From contig NZ_CVTD020000008.1 of the NCBI RefSeq assembly GCF_002904165.1, positions 310,001 through 374,000 of the forward strand: a stretch of 64,000 bases of DNA. The letters are read 5' to 3'. Below are positions 53,211 to 62,792 of this stretch, one piece after another. The translations under genes were made by a program, and so were the position numbers. The stretch comes from Herbinix hemicellulosilytica. Lineage in GTDB: Bacteria > Bacillota > Clostridia > Lachnospirales > Lachnospiraceae. The stretch's first letter is position 1; every line of letters begins with the position of its first letter. The notes under the pieces were generated by a model. That model ran no database searches. It saw only the letters and a program-made list of their open reading frames with translations, and was not told the origin of the DNA.

Positions 53211-56200
53211 ATGATCTTTAAGAAAATATTTTTAAATAAAAAAGGATTTATAATAGCTGGAATAATCTTTTTTATAACAATAGTTTTGAGCAATATAACA
53301 AAAGCAGAAAATAATTATGACAATAATACGCCAGAAGTAATTATGGAAGATGGTAAAATTATTTTTCGTGTAACAACAAAAGCCGCTTCAAGTGGTATAA
53401 GATATAGAACAACTGGTTTTACAATATCTATGATACCGCAAACGAAAACGGTTACAACAAAGGGGTTAACAGGTCCAGATGCACCACCTACACCTAATAA
53501 AGTAATAGTTTTATTGGATAGTGAAAAAAAAGAAATTAGTAGAACAGAAAAAGAGGTAGTAACAGAATTTAGAATTTCTGAAGATAGAGTTAAATCTACA
53601 TTAAAAGACATTGTAAATTTAGATGATTTGAGTGAAGATACTATAATTTATTTACATGCAATATTCCAAACATATAAAATAGAAAACGGAAAAGAAATAC
53701 TTCTTAGGTCTGGAATTTCTACATGGAAAGATATAGTGAACGCAGAAGCTTGGGAAAAACCATCAGATTTTGAAAAATACTTTAATATACCTGTAAAATT
53801 TGAGCCAGGTTTACAGCCTAATGATCTTTATTATGTTGTGGAAGGTAAAGAATTTTATCAAGGATCTCTTGAAAGTAAAAAAATAAATCAATATGTAAAT
53901 TGGAAAAATGAAGTAAGCGAAGAGTATAATCTTAATGGATCTAATGATCAAAAATATAATTTAATTGGATATTATATTAAAAGCAAATTAACGGGAAAAG
54001 AAATTAAAGGCTCACGAAAAATGGTGGGCGATATAATTAATGGTAAAACAATAACTGTTAAAGATATTATAAATGGCACAGCAAAAGTAATATATGGCGG
54101 TTTAGATATATGCATGATCTATAAAAAAACAGATATATCTATCAGAATTCATGCAGCAGATATAGATACAGATAAAATAATAAAAGAAAATATATATGTA
54201 GGAAAAATAAAACCGGGAGAAAATTTTAGCCAATCCATTGATAAAGCTATTACAATCGGAAAAGATACATATACAAAAACTAAACATTTTTACTATTATC
54301 TAAAAAATAATCCTGCCAAGATGAGGGTAAGAGAAACGGCAAAAGACGAGGATCCCATAGAGTTTACAGCATTTAGTGATATTGATTCCAATGATGAAAT
54401 AATTGTAATAGCATATTATAAGAAAGCTTCCCAGGGAACAATAGCAATAACAGTTAATGCGGTAAATAAAGAAACAGGAGCAAAAATTACTACTTTAGCA
54501 ACAGAAACGGCTAAATCAGGAGATACATACAAGTACACCGCACAAGAAACACTTTCAGCCGGTGGAAAATCGTATGATTTCACCGGAGAATGGAAGTGGG
54601 AATATAGGAAAAATACGTCATCTTCTCCGATTGTATCAAATTCAGGAAAAGGGGAAAACATAAGCTTTACAGTGCCGTCTGCAAATGATATATCCGGAGG
54701 AATTACCGTTACCGTTTATTATACTTTAGGAGAAGCATCAGCAGACCAGATTGACTTACGGGTTATTATGGTAACAATGTCAGGGTCCTTAATAGAAGAA
54801 GTATCAAAGGAAACGGTTACAAGAGGGCAGAGTATAAGTAAATCAATTCAAAATCAAAGATTAGTCGGAAATATTACATATCAGTACCAAAATAAATGGG
54901 ATTATACATATAAGACTTCTTCCGGTGATCAAACAAAGACAGGAACCGGAAATACCGTATCATTTAAAGTTCCAAATGAAACACAACTTGGAACGGTTAT
55001 AACTGTAAAAATATATTATGATGCATCACAAAACGTAGATGTTCCCGATCCTTTACAGCCTATTATCTTACCGATTGACACCCCGGACCCCTATGCAATA
55101 ATTGACGGTGATAAGTACGGATCACAATATTTTATATCCAGGGAAGGAATAGCCACAACGGAAAGCCAGCATGTGTATGTTAAAACAAAAGATTATCTGT
55201 TAGGTTACAGGCTTGTTAATAAAACAGGAAAATTAAAATTATCGGTACCGGTTACTATGACGTATACTTTGATTTATAATACAGCAACTCCGGAAGAATT
55301 TGGCGGACCCAAAGAAGTTACGGAAACCGTAACAGATACACAATATATATCTGTAGAAAGAGCCTATTCTTATTGGGAAATAGAATATCTCGAATATTAC
55401 ACCCCAAGTTCTGCAACTGTATATAATTATTCCCTTCCAAATGAAAGAGCAAATCTAGTTATCAATTCTGCATATCTTTTTGTTCCGGCACTTTCAACCA
55501 GACACAGCAGCAATTTATACGATCATATAATTCTGCCAAGACAGGTGACTGAAGGCATACACCTGAATTATGATACACCAATTACTTCGGATGACGGTTA
55601 CAGACCGACAGTAAATTTTATTGACCTTACTCCGTATGCCTTGGAAATGACGGAAGAACTTAAAGTCAAAAATGATTTTATTATGTTTGACGGGGTTGTT
55701 GTAATGTCAGATGAAATATCGGAAAAGATAGCACCGGTACCGTATACAGGAGTAATGGTACATTCAAACAGCTTAACCCATGATAAAGCCTTATTTAAAG
55801 ATGGTCTTGTAATAGATGCTTTAAAGAAAAATGGAGTTTATACATCATCGGGAAATGTAATATATCAAAAACATCCTATGAGTGTAAACGCTTATTCATC
55901 AAAAACATTCAACATTAAAGTAAATGACGTTACTATTCATACCCCTGTCATATGTGATCCAATAATTTATGCCGATAACGATAAATGGGTACAACTTATT
56001 GAACCTCAAGAGGAAGCATATCATTTGGTGCTGGACCCGGATTCAGAACTTAATGATTTTACGGTAAGAATATCGAATAAATTGCATCATACTCCTAGAC
56101 TTGGTTACTATGAGAGGGATTTTTCAAGGTCTTTTATCGATCCCGAAAATATATCTTATATTGCTAAAAAGAACGGCAAGCTAAGAAATGAGATGAGGCT

Positions 56201-57551
56201 TCCTTTCGATGTTTTTATTGATATAAACAATGACAATAAAACAGAAAACGATGAACTGATTAAGGCAGGTACATGGATAATTCTTGATAGGGAAACCTAC
56301 CGCTTTTATGTGCCAATGTGGGTACAGGAAGGAATATATACTGCCGAATTTCGAACCATAGCCGTTAACGGTGAAGACAAGCTAAGCAATACGGAAAATG
56401 TAAGAAACACCAATATAAGCAACTATGTTGCTACCGCAACCAGGACATTTCAGATTTCAGGCAGGATATACGGGTTTACTGTATATGACATATCGGATGA
56501 AGGAAGATGGAAAGATATATTCAGAAAGAAAGATACAATGCTGATTAAATTATTTGAAGGAGCTATAGACGGTACAAAAAGACCGGGTTTTAACAAAGAT
56601 TATGCTTATTATTATACGGTCGGTACCAAAAACCAATATGGTATGGAGACCGGAAGGTACAGCAAATATACTTTACCTTTGATAAACGGAAGCCACCCCA
56701 AATATAAAAACGTTGGTGCAATAAAAACAGGGTATGCTTTTAGATTTATGATTGATACTACAGGTGAAATGTATTCAAGCGGTTGCAGAATAAGAATAAT
56801 ACCGACATTTTATCATGTGGATGAAAACGGTAAAAACAGACAGCTTGTTGATATTTATTATGATGAAGAAATCAACGGAAAGCTGCATCAGCTTATTAAA
56901 ATCGGAGAAGGAATAGATTTGGTAAACTTAAAACAAGGCCAGGTAGGAAATCCTTACAGCAGAATACCGGAAGATGAATTAAAGCATACGGCTAAAGTGA
57001 TGGATACTACATATTCAAAAATAAAAAATCAGTATGGTTTTATGTATTCATACAGCGAAATACGCTTAACAAACCAGTTCAGAACCTTTATTGGCCTTGA
57101 TTATGCAAATCATATTACAGGGCTTCCGTCTTACAATAAAGTTAAAGAAGTGACTAAAGAAACCGAACTTAGCCTGTCAAAGTATATGCAGAGATGGTAT
57201 GGAACTTATAAGCTACCTACCAATATCCATGTTGCTCCGGCAGGATTTGACGTATACGGATATTTAAAAAAGTATGGTATAGATTATAGAGAGGATTTTT
57301 GGCTGAAAGAGGGTTATATAATAGTAAATTTTAGTATTGAGACTATAAACAAGAATGGCAACAGACATTTGTCATATATAAACTCAAGCAATTATCTGAA
57401 CAAGGGACATTGTTCCATGTGGGTTACCGAAGGGGCTGTAATACAAAAGAAGGATGATAAGGGAGCAGCCTTTGATTTTAAAGCCGGTGATGTTATCCTT
57501 TATTATGTAAATAAGAATTACAAGGAAGACTTTATAGGTGTTTTATACTAA
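53211..57551 (+). CDS. Giant exported surface protein (DUF5704-like), 1446 aa
   Basis: The frame opens earlier, but TAGGAGGAA (53198-53206) points to ATG 53211. The N-terminus is a signal peptide or anchor (about 12-32). Residues about 395-510 and 515-605 are two related beta modules (GTIAITVNAVNKETGAKI ... ISFTVPSANDISGGITVTVYY and IDLRVIMVTMSGSLIEEVSKETV ... VSFKVPNETQLGTVITVKIYY), similar in style to MucBP-type adhesin repeats. The C-terminal about 800 residues form a large region that I associate, with moderate confidence, with the clostridial DUF5704 family (DVFIDINNDNKTENDELIKAG, GAIKTGYAFRFMIDTTG). No LPXTG or catalytic motif. Last gene of the cluster. Confidence 0.55.
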   Translation: MIFKKIFLNKKGFIIAGIIFFITIVLSNITKAENNYDNNTPEVIMEDGKIIFRVTTKAASSGIRYRTTGFTISMIPQTKTVTTKGLTGPDAPPTPNKVIVLLDSEKKEISRTEKEVVTEFRISEDRVKSTLKDIVNLDDLSEDTIIYLHAIFQTYKIENGKEILLRSGISTWKDIVNAEAWEKPSDFEKYFNIPVKFEPGLQPNDLYYVVEGKEFYQGSLESKKINQYVNWKNEVSEEYNLNGSNDQKYNLIGYYIKSKLTGKEIKGSRKMVGDIINGKTITVKDIINGTAKVIYGGLDICMIYKKTDISIRIHAADIDTDKIIKENIYVGKIKPGENFSQSIDKAITIGKDTYTKTKHFYYYLKNNPAKMRVRETAKDEDPIEFTAFSDIDSNDEIIVIAYYKKASQGTIAITVNAVNKETGAKITTLATETAKSGDTYKYTAQETLSAGGKSYDFTGEWKWEYRKNTSSSPIVSNSGKGENISFTVPSANDISGGITVTVYYTLGEASADQIDLRVIMVTMSGSLIEEVSKETVTRGQSISKSIQNQRLVGNITYQYQNKWDYTYKTSSGDQTKTGTGNTVSFKVPNETQLGTVITVKIYYDASQNVDVPDPLQPIILPIDTPDPYAIIDGDKYGSQYFISREGIATTESQHVYVKTKDYLLGYRLVNKTGKLKLSVPVTMTYTLIYNTATPEEFGGPKEVTETVTDTQYISVERAYSYWEIEYLEYYTPSSATVYNYSLPNERANLVINSAYLFVPALSTRHSSNLYDHIILPRQVTEGIHLNYDTPITSDDGYRPTVNFIDLTPYALEMTEELKVKNDFIMFDGVVVMSDEISEKIAPVPYTGVMVHSNSLTHDKALFKDGLVIDALKKNGVYTSSGNVIYQKHPMSVNAYSSKTFNIKVNDVTIHTPVICDPIIYADNDKWVQLIEPQEEAYHLVLDPDSELNDFTVRISNKLHHTPRLGYYERDFSRSFIDPENISYIAKKNGKLRNEMRLPFDVFIDINNDNKTENDELIKAGTWIILDRETYRFYVPMWVQEGIYTAEFRTIAVNGEDKLSNTENVRNTNISNYVATATRTFQISGRIYGFTVYDISDEGRWKDIFRKKDTMLIKLFEGAIDGTKRPGFNKDYAYYYTVGTKNQYGMETGRYSKYTLPLINGSHPKYKNVGAIKTGYAFRFMIDTTGEMYSSGCRIRIIPTFYHVDENGKNRQLVDIYYDEEINGKLHQLIKIGEGIDLVNLKQGQVGNPYSRIPEDELKHTAKVMDTTYSKIKNQYGFMYSYSEIRLTNQFRTFIGLDYANHITGLPSYNKVKEVTKETELSLSKYMQRWYGTYKLPTNIHVAPAGFDVYGYLKKYGIDYREDFWLKEGYIIVNFSIETINKNGNRHLSYINSSNYLNKGHCSMWVTEGAVIQKKDDKGAAFDFKAGDVILYYVNKNYKEDFIGVLY

Positions 57552-58079
57552 AGATACAGTTTCTTATCCTAATATGATATTGAGGTATGTTTTTCATAAA
57601 AAATATAACCTGCTGTAATCTGTTATGCCACATATATTAATTTACAGTAATCATTTAAACTTTTCACCATGACAGATTACAGCATGGAGGTTAACCCTTC
57701 CTATGTCTTTTGCCTTTTGTTAATAGTTCTAATTAAAATTTAATCATGTTAATATTGAGGGCAAATAAAATTATGTTATTATAGAATAAAGTTTTAGAGA
57801 GTTAAAGTTAATCATGTGGTTTTGAAGTGATACTATAATTATAACAGTTTCAGGCGAAATCAGTATTCTTGGTTATAGATTACATATATGAAATTGTAAC
57901 TACCTATTAATTTAGTCGGGAATTTTTATATTTTTAATTACATGTTACCTTTAAGAATTGATGAAAATGTCTTTGATGTCTTTTTAATTATAATTTTGCC
58001 ATGAAAAAGGAATAAAAGGTTGCTCTGTAAGTATTTTTTTAGATATTAATTTAAAAATGCAAAGGGGTGAGAAAACATT
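57552..58079. other. Intergenic region after the pilus-like cluster
   Basis: 528 bp, very AT-rich. It contains palindromic repeat copy 3 (57612-57683) and one promoter-like pair, TTGAGG (57755-57760), 16 bp, TATTAT (57777-57782), that could serve the DUF4177 gene. No other frame with a ribosome binding site. Confidence 0.5.
57612..57683. repeat. Palindromic repeat, copy 3 (72 bp)
   Basis: GCTGTAATCTGTTATG (57612-57627) pairs with CATGACAGATTACAGC (57668-57683) over 16 bp with one G-U pair. Same arm length and total length as the copy at 24363, and the same outer GCTGT.AT core as 16894. Confidence 0.65.
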
Positions 58080-58277
58080 ATGACTTACTGGGAGTACAAA
58101 ACAGTAAAGTTTGCTACTAGTGGATTTAGCGGCGGCAAAATTGACATAAATAAATTTAACAGTATTCTTAACGAACACGGAAGAGACGGGTGGGAACTGG
58201 TAAGTTGTTTTGATACTAATCAGTCATATGGTGCCAGCAGATTTGTAATAGCTGTATTTAAAAGGCCTATTAACTAA
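58080..58277 (+). CDS. DUF4177 domain protein, 65 aa
   Basis: ATG 58080 follows AAAGGGGTGAG. The product is a compact single-domain protein with the DUF4177 pattern: WEYKTVKF at the start, a central FNSILNEHGRDGWELVSCF and the final RFVIAVFKRP. The family is widespread in bacteria and uncharacterised. It is monocistronic, with its own terminator at 58398. Confidence 0.8.
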   Translation: MTYWEYKTVKFATSGFSGGKIDINKFNSILNEHGRDGWELVSCFDTNQSYGASRFVIAVFKRPIN

Positions 58278-58397
58278 AACCGTTTGATATAATACCATTT
58301 TATCTTTAAAACTAACCGGTTTTACATCATATGATACCGGATTAGGGGCGCAATTGGTTTAGGTTTCAGGTATTATACTTGTACTTAGTTCTAAATC

Positions 58398-58460
58398 AAA
58401 ATGGAACTTCTTTCTGAGTGACTTTTGTAAAAAATATTCCAGAAAGCAGTTCCATTTTTA
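58398..58460 (+). terminator. Terminator after the DUF4177 gene
   Basis: AAAATGGAACTTCTTTCTG (58398-58416) pairs with CAGAAAGCAGTTCCATTTTT (58440-58459), with one mismatch, and ends in a T run. Confidence 0.85.
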
Positions 58461-58758
58461 TATACTTTCTTTTATGTCAAGTCGTTGTTGGTATTGTATA
58501 TTTATGTTATTATATTTGTAAATTTAGAATTTCATTAGGATAATAGCTTGATTTTATAAATTACAACTTTAATAATAGTGCATTTTATTCCAAAATGATT
58601 GCTGTTTTTGCAAGGAATTATGATAATTTTAAACTGACACGAAAAATGTTTGATTATATTTGTTTTTTTAGCATAGTTATACTATAATTAAATCGTAATT
58701 TTGGCGATATATAATATAGAACTTATAATTCATTTTGGTACTAAGGCGGAGGGATACC
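58461..58758. other. Intergenic region upstream of cheW
   Basis: AT-rich 298 bp with the cheW promoter at 58660-58688 and nothing else recognised. Confidence 0.5.
58660..58688 (+). promoter_or_regulatory. Putative promoter of the cheW-like operon
   Basis: TTGTTT (58660-58665), 17-bp spacer, TATAAT (58683-58688), about 70 bp before the start. Confidence 0.6.
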
Positions 58759-59235
58759 ATGGAGAAGGAACTAATGCTTGACGAAGAAATAAGGAATATT
58801 GAAATATTGGAGTTCCATGCCGGAGGACATTCCTATGGATTCGATATAAGCGATGTAAGAGAAATACTTCCTTATGACAAAAAAATAAGAAAGATACCAA
58901 ATTCCAATCCATATATTGAGGGTATCGTAAAACCCAGGGATTTTATTATTCCGATTATAAATCTTGTATCATATCTTTTGCTGGAAGATGTGGCTGATAA
59001 AGAACTTGAGATGCTCATTGTAACCAAAGTAAATAATATGAACGTCGGTTTTCATGTTGATTCGGTTGACAAAATCCATAGAACTACAACTGCCAATATA
59101 ACAAAACCGGATAAAAATCTAAGTACTAAATTAAAAGATGTCGTTACAGGGATTTTAAATATTGACAACAGAAAAATTGAGATTTTGGAGATACGCAATA
59201 TTATTTCGGATATTAATCCGAATATTAAGTTTTGA
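58759..59235 (+). CDS. Stand-alone CheW-domain protein
   Basis: TTG 58735 opens the frame, but ATG 58759 lies 5 bases after GGAGGG (58748-58753) and is chosen (158 aa). The CheW fold is visible: IEILEFHAGGHSYGFDISDVREIL (about 13-36), IRKIPNSNPYIEGIVKPRDFIIPIINL (about 42-68), then LIVTKVNNMNVGFHVDSVDKIHR. CheW proteins couple receptors to the CheA kinase; no other chemotaxis gene lies in the window, so its partner is unknown. It forms a likely operon with the zinc-ribbon membrane protein 42 bp downstream. Confidence 0.85.
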   Translation: MEKELMLDEEIRNIEILEFHAGGHSYGFDISDVREILPYDKKIRKIPNSNPYIEGIVKPRDFIIPIINLVSYLLLEDVADKELEMLIVTKVNNMNVGFHVDSVDKIHRTTTANITKPDKNLSTKLKDVVTGILNIDNRKIEILEIRNIISDINPNIKF

Positions 59236-59277
59236 TTATATATTTTTGGGATTGTATATATAATAGGCGGGTGACTT

Positions 59278-61170
59278 ATGAATAAATGTAAGTTATGTAA
59301 AAAAGAAATTCCCGACGGAACAGAATATTGTATTGAGTGTATGAATAAGAAGGACTTTGCAACGGATGAATCATATCTTGATAATTTGCTTAATTCTATT
59401 CTGGAAGAAACCATAACCGCTCGAGATGTATACAAAACTCAGGCTGTTCATGAGGAAGATTCTTTAAATGGGGATAAAACAGCAGATACTGTTGATTTGG
59501 CGGATTTATATGACTTTGAACAGTTTGATTTTACAAAAGATTTGGACGAGCCTGTCGGTATTAAAGACGATATCAGTAATGAAGACTTATTAAGTTCAGA
59601 TAAAATGACAGAAGATGATTTGGTTACATATGAAAATGATGAAGTAAGTGGCGATGTAACAGAGGATACAGATATTACTTTTAATAAAGGGGATTATGAG
59701 GATAAATCTGATATGATAAATAGGGATAATTTTTTAGACCTTTATAATAATATCGATTCTGAATTTTTGCAGGCCGAAAATCAAAGTGAAGAGCTAAACA
59801 GTGATGAGAATGGTTACGAATATAGTGAAGGCGAAGACGAAGCAATTGACTTGTCGATAGATGAATTGATGAAGCAAATTGACCTGGCTGACGAAAAAAA
59901 TTCTTCCCAAGATACCGATAAGAATAGTAATTTTTCCGAAGCAAACATTAATGAAATGAACGTAAGTATGACTAACGATCTAGAAAAGAAAGGAACAGAT
60001 GATTTGCAGGACAATAATTTAACACCGGAGGACGAACTTTTAAGCCTTTTAAATCAATTTGATCCGGAGGATCCGGTTGCCAGTGATATTCAATCCATTA
60101 CCGAGCTTCTTGGAGGACTTGAACTGGATCTTAGAAATGATAAAAATAACTCCTTTTTTACTGAAACTAAAGAAACTGAAACTAAAGAACCAGTATCGGC
60201 GAATATTCCGACTGAAGTACAGGATGATAAAAAAGAAGACGATAATGGTATACGCTATATAACACAGGATTTTGAAGATGATGAAAAAAACCATAAGGAA
60301 TCAAAGAAAAAAGTCGGAAAGGCAAAAAAGAAGAATGGTGAACCGAAGGAAAAGAAGGGAATCTTTCAGAGGATATTCGGAAATATAAAAGATGATAATG
60401 ACGATAACTCTTCTGAAAATCAATCGCCATTCTTTGAGATGACGGATGAAACAGATATTAAAGAAGAAAAAAAAGACAAGAAAAAGAAGAAAAAGACAGG
60501 CAAAAAAGCAGCAAAGACAAATTATAATGACGAAGATGATTTAAATTCAGTTAAAGACGACACAGAGTCTGTAGAAAGAAAGAAAGCAAAAAAAGCGAAA
60601 AAGGAAAAGAAGAAAAAAGAAAAGGCCGTAATATTCGAAGAAGAGATAGATGAAGGACGCATAAATAAAGTCGGAGCTTCTATTGTATTTTTGTTCTTTG
60701 GAATTATTGTAGCTATACTTATTACAAGCACAAATACTTTTTCATATAGGCAAAGTATCGGGAATGCATCCAAATATTTTGACAGGAAGGATTATGCACA
60801 GGCATATAATGAGATTATTGGGCTGGATTTAAAAGACGAGGACATTGAACTTTACAATAAAATAAAAACTGTATCTATTGTATACAAACAACTGGAATCA
60901 TATTATAATTATTACAACTTGAGAAAATTCCCTGAAGCTTTGGATTCATTGCTTAAGGGACTAAAGAGATATGATAAATATATTGAGCTTGCAACAATGC
61001 TGGGTATAAAAGAAGACATGGATTATATTAGAAGCCAGATCGTCGATGAATTGTATCATGTATTTAGTCTGACAGAAAAAGAAGCCTTAGATATTATTAG
61101 CTTAGAAAATAAAGAAGATTATTCTGTAGCAGTCTATGAGGCTGTAAATGATATTATTGCCTATTATTAA
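59278..61170 (+). CDS. Zinc-ribbon, acidic/lysine-rich, single-pass membrane protein
   Basis: 630 residues, ATG 59278 after GGCGGGTGA. An N-terminal zinc ribbon (C4-C7-C18-C21) opens a long acidic, Asp/Glu-rich region (about 25-330), followed by a lysine-rich linker (about 335-460). One membrane helix (about 464-485, ASIVFLFFGIIVAILIT) precedes a helical C-terminal domain (about 490-630) with TPR-like FDRKDYAQAYNEIIG and FPEALDSLLKGLKRYDKY. The layout suggests a cytoplasmic disordered arm with an extracytoplasmic helical domain. No family is recognised. Adjacency to a CheW protein suggests a signalling scaffold, by context only. Confidence 0.6.
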   Translation: MNKCKLCKKEIPDGTEYCIECMNKKDFATDESYLDNLLNSILEETITARDVYKTQAVHEEDSLNGDKTADTVDLADLYDFEQFDFTKDLDEPVGIKDDISNEDLLSSDKMTEDDLVTYENDEVSGDVTEDTDITFNKGDYEDKSDMINRDNFLDLYNNIDSEFLQAENQSEELNSDENGYEYSEGEDEAIDLSIDELMKQIDLADEKNSSQDTDKNSNFSEANINEMNVSMTNDLEKKGTDDLQDNNLTPEDELLSLLNQFDPEDPVASDIQSITELLGGLELDLRNDKNNSFFTETKETETKEPVSANIPTEVQDDKKEDDNGIRYITQDFEDDEKNHKESKKKVGKAKKKNGEPKEKKGIFQRIFGNIKDDNDDNSSENQSPFFEMTDETDIKEEKKDKKKKKKTGKKAAKTNYNDEDDLNSVKDDTESVERKKAKKAKKEKKKKEKAVIFEEEIDEGRINKVGASIVFLFFGIIVAILITSTNTFSYRQSIGNASKYFDRKDYAQAYNEIIGLDLKDEDIELYNKIKTVSIVYKQLESYYNYYNLRKFPEALDSLLKGLKRYDKYIELATMLGIKEDMDYIRSQIVDELYHVFSLTEKEALDIISLENKEDYSVAVYEAVNDIIAYY

Positions 61171-61206
61171 TTCTATATGCTTTATTCGATGATGGGAGAG
61201 TGATTT

Positions 61207-61968
61207 ATGAGGCCGGTAAGAGTTATACCTTGCCTTGACATACATAACGGTCGGGTAGTCAAGGGAGTAAAATTTACGGATTTGAAAGATGCAGGGGACC
61301 CGGTAGAAATAGCTGCGGCATATGACAAGGCCGGTGCCGATGAGCTGGTATTTTTGGATATATCGGCAACCGTCGAAGAAAGAAGCACCAATATGAGTGT
61401 TATGAGTAAAGTTGCCAAAGCGGTTTCAATTCCCTTTGCGGTAGGGGGAGGAATCCGTACTATTGAAGATATTGAAAGAATTTTGGATGTCGGGGCAGCC
61501 AAGGTAGGCATTAATTCCGCTGCCATTGAAAATCCCGATTTAATCAAAACAGCAGCCGATAAATTCGGAAGCAGCCGGATTGTTCTTGCCCTTGATGCCA
61601 AGAAGAAGGCGGACGGATCAGGCTGGACTGTTCTGAAAAACGGTGGCATGGTAGATACGGGAATAGATGCTGTAAAATGGGCAATACAAGCTGTAGAGCT
61701 TGGAGCCGGTGAAATTCTTTTAACCAGTTTGGACTGTGATGGAACTAAAGACGGTTATGATCTTGAACTTACTAAGGCCATTTCCGAGAGTGTATCTGTT
61801 CCTGTTATTGCATCCGGAGGAGCAGGCAAACTGGAACATTTTTATGATGCTGTAACTATAGGAAAAGCGGATGCTGTATTGGCAGCATCTTTGTTCCATT
61901 TTAAAGAAGTTGAAATTATGGAAGTAAAACGCTATTTGAGCCAAAAAGGAATAAACGTAAGGTTGTGA
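61207..61968 (+). CDS. hisF: Imidazole glycerol phosphate synthase cyclase subunit HisF
   Basis: 253 residues, ATG 61207 after GGGAGAGTGA. It cyclises PRFAR with ammonia from HisH to imidazole glycerol phosphate and AICAR. Barrel motifs are intact: [15 protein letters not shown] (catalytic Asp, about 6-20), [44 protein letters not shown] (catalytic Asp near 130), [20 protein letters not shown] and [13 protein letters not shown]. No other his gene is in the window. ung starts 6 bp after its stop. Confidence 0.97.
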   Translation: MRPVRVIPCLDIHNGRVVKGVKFTDLKDAGDPVEIAAAYDKAGADELVFLDISATVEERSTNMSVMSKVAKAVSIPFAVGGGIRTIEDIERILDVGAAKVGINSAAIENPDLIKTAADKFGSSRIVLALDAKKKADGSGWTVLKNGGMVDTGIDAVKWAIQAVELGAGEILLTSLDCDGTKDGYDLELTKAISESVSVPVIASGGAGKLEHFYDAVTIGKADAVLAASLFHFKEVEIMEVKRYLSQKGINVRL

Positions 61969-61974
61969 ACATAA

Positions 61975-62649
61975 ATGGGCGCTATTACAAACGACTGGCT
62001 GTATGCTATAGGAGATGAATTTAAGAAACCATATTATAAAGAATTATATAATTTTGTAGTTAACGAATACAGAAAATATATCATATATCCTAAGGCGGAC
62101 GATATATTCAATGCTTTTCATTTGACCCCGCTTAGTAAAGTCAAAGTGGTCATATTAGGACAGGACCCTTATCATAATGAAAATCAGGCCCACGGCTTAT
62201 GTTTTTCGGTTAAACCGCATGTAGATATACCACCATCCTTAATGAATATCTTTAAGGAACTTAGAGATGATTTGGGATGTTATATTCCCAATAACGGATG
62301 CCTTGAAAAATGGGCTAAGCAGGGCGTACTCCTTTTGAATACGGTATTAACGGTCCGGGCCCATAGTCCTTTATCCCATCAGGGAAGAGGATGGGAGTAT
62401 TTTACCGATGCGGTAATCAGGGCGGTAAATGATCTTGACAGGCCGGTAGTTTTTATACTGTGGGGCAAGCCTGCACAAAGCAAAAAGAAAATGCTTACTA
62501 ACAGCAAGCATTTGATTTTGGAAGCGCCTCATCCCAGTCCTTTATCGGCCTCAAGAGGATTTTTCGGAAGCAGGCCTTTCAGTAAAACCAACGAATTTTT
62601 AATCAAAAACAACATAGAGCCGATTGATTGGCAGATTGAAAATATATAG
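61975..62649 (+). CDS. ung: Uracil-DNA glycosylase (family 1)
   Basis: 224 residues. It removes uracil from DNA. The water-activating loop VVILGQDPYHNENQAHGLCFSV (Asp within GQDPYH, about 58-79), the LLLNTVLTVRAHSPLSHQGRGWE segment, the WGKPAQSKK region and the catalytic-histidine loop EAPHPSPLSASRGFFGSRPFS are all present. Length is normal. It lies 6 bp after hisF and is probably cotranscribed. Confidence 0.97.
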   Translation: MGAITNDWLYAIGDEFKKPYYKELYNFVVNEYRKYIIYPKADDIFNAFHLTPLSKVKVVILGQDPYHNENQAHGLCFSVKPHVDIPPSLMNIFKELRDDLGCYIPNNGCLEKWAKQGVLLLNTVLTVRAHSPLSHQGRGWEYFTDAVIRAVNDLDRPVVFILWGKPAQSKKKMLTNSKHLILEAPHPSPLSASRGFFGSRPFSKTNEFLIKNNIEPIDWQIENI

Positions 62650-62717
62650 TGACGTAAAAAATAGATAATATATCAGCAATGCCAAAGTATAAGATATTTC
62701 CCAATAATGTCTCTTGC

Positions 62718-62768
62718 AAAAAAAGCGTCAGAAGACAAACATATTATGTTAGCTTCTGACGCTTATAT
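62718..62768. terminator. Bidirectional terminator between ung and the activase-related gene
   Basis: Perfect 12-bp stem AAGCGTCAGAAG (62723-62734)/CTTCTGACGCTT (62753-62764). A seven-base A run on the left gives a good T tract for the minus-strand gene; the plus-strand tail ATATTTT is weaker. Confidence 0.85.
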
Positions 62769-62792
62769 TTTAGTGCTTTTCGCCTAAGAGGG

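Noticed and set aside
35192-57551. Prophage or conjugative element
   Set aside because: No integrase, phage structural, relaxase or coupling-protein genes and no attachment repeats are seen; the ATPase and platform fit Tad-type machinery better.
57984-58178. Minus-strand 64-aa frame overlapping the DUF4177 gene
   Set aside because: The plus-strand gene has a recognised family and ribosome binding site; the opposite frame has neither.
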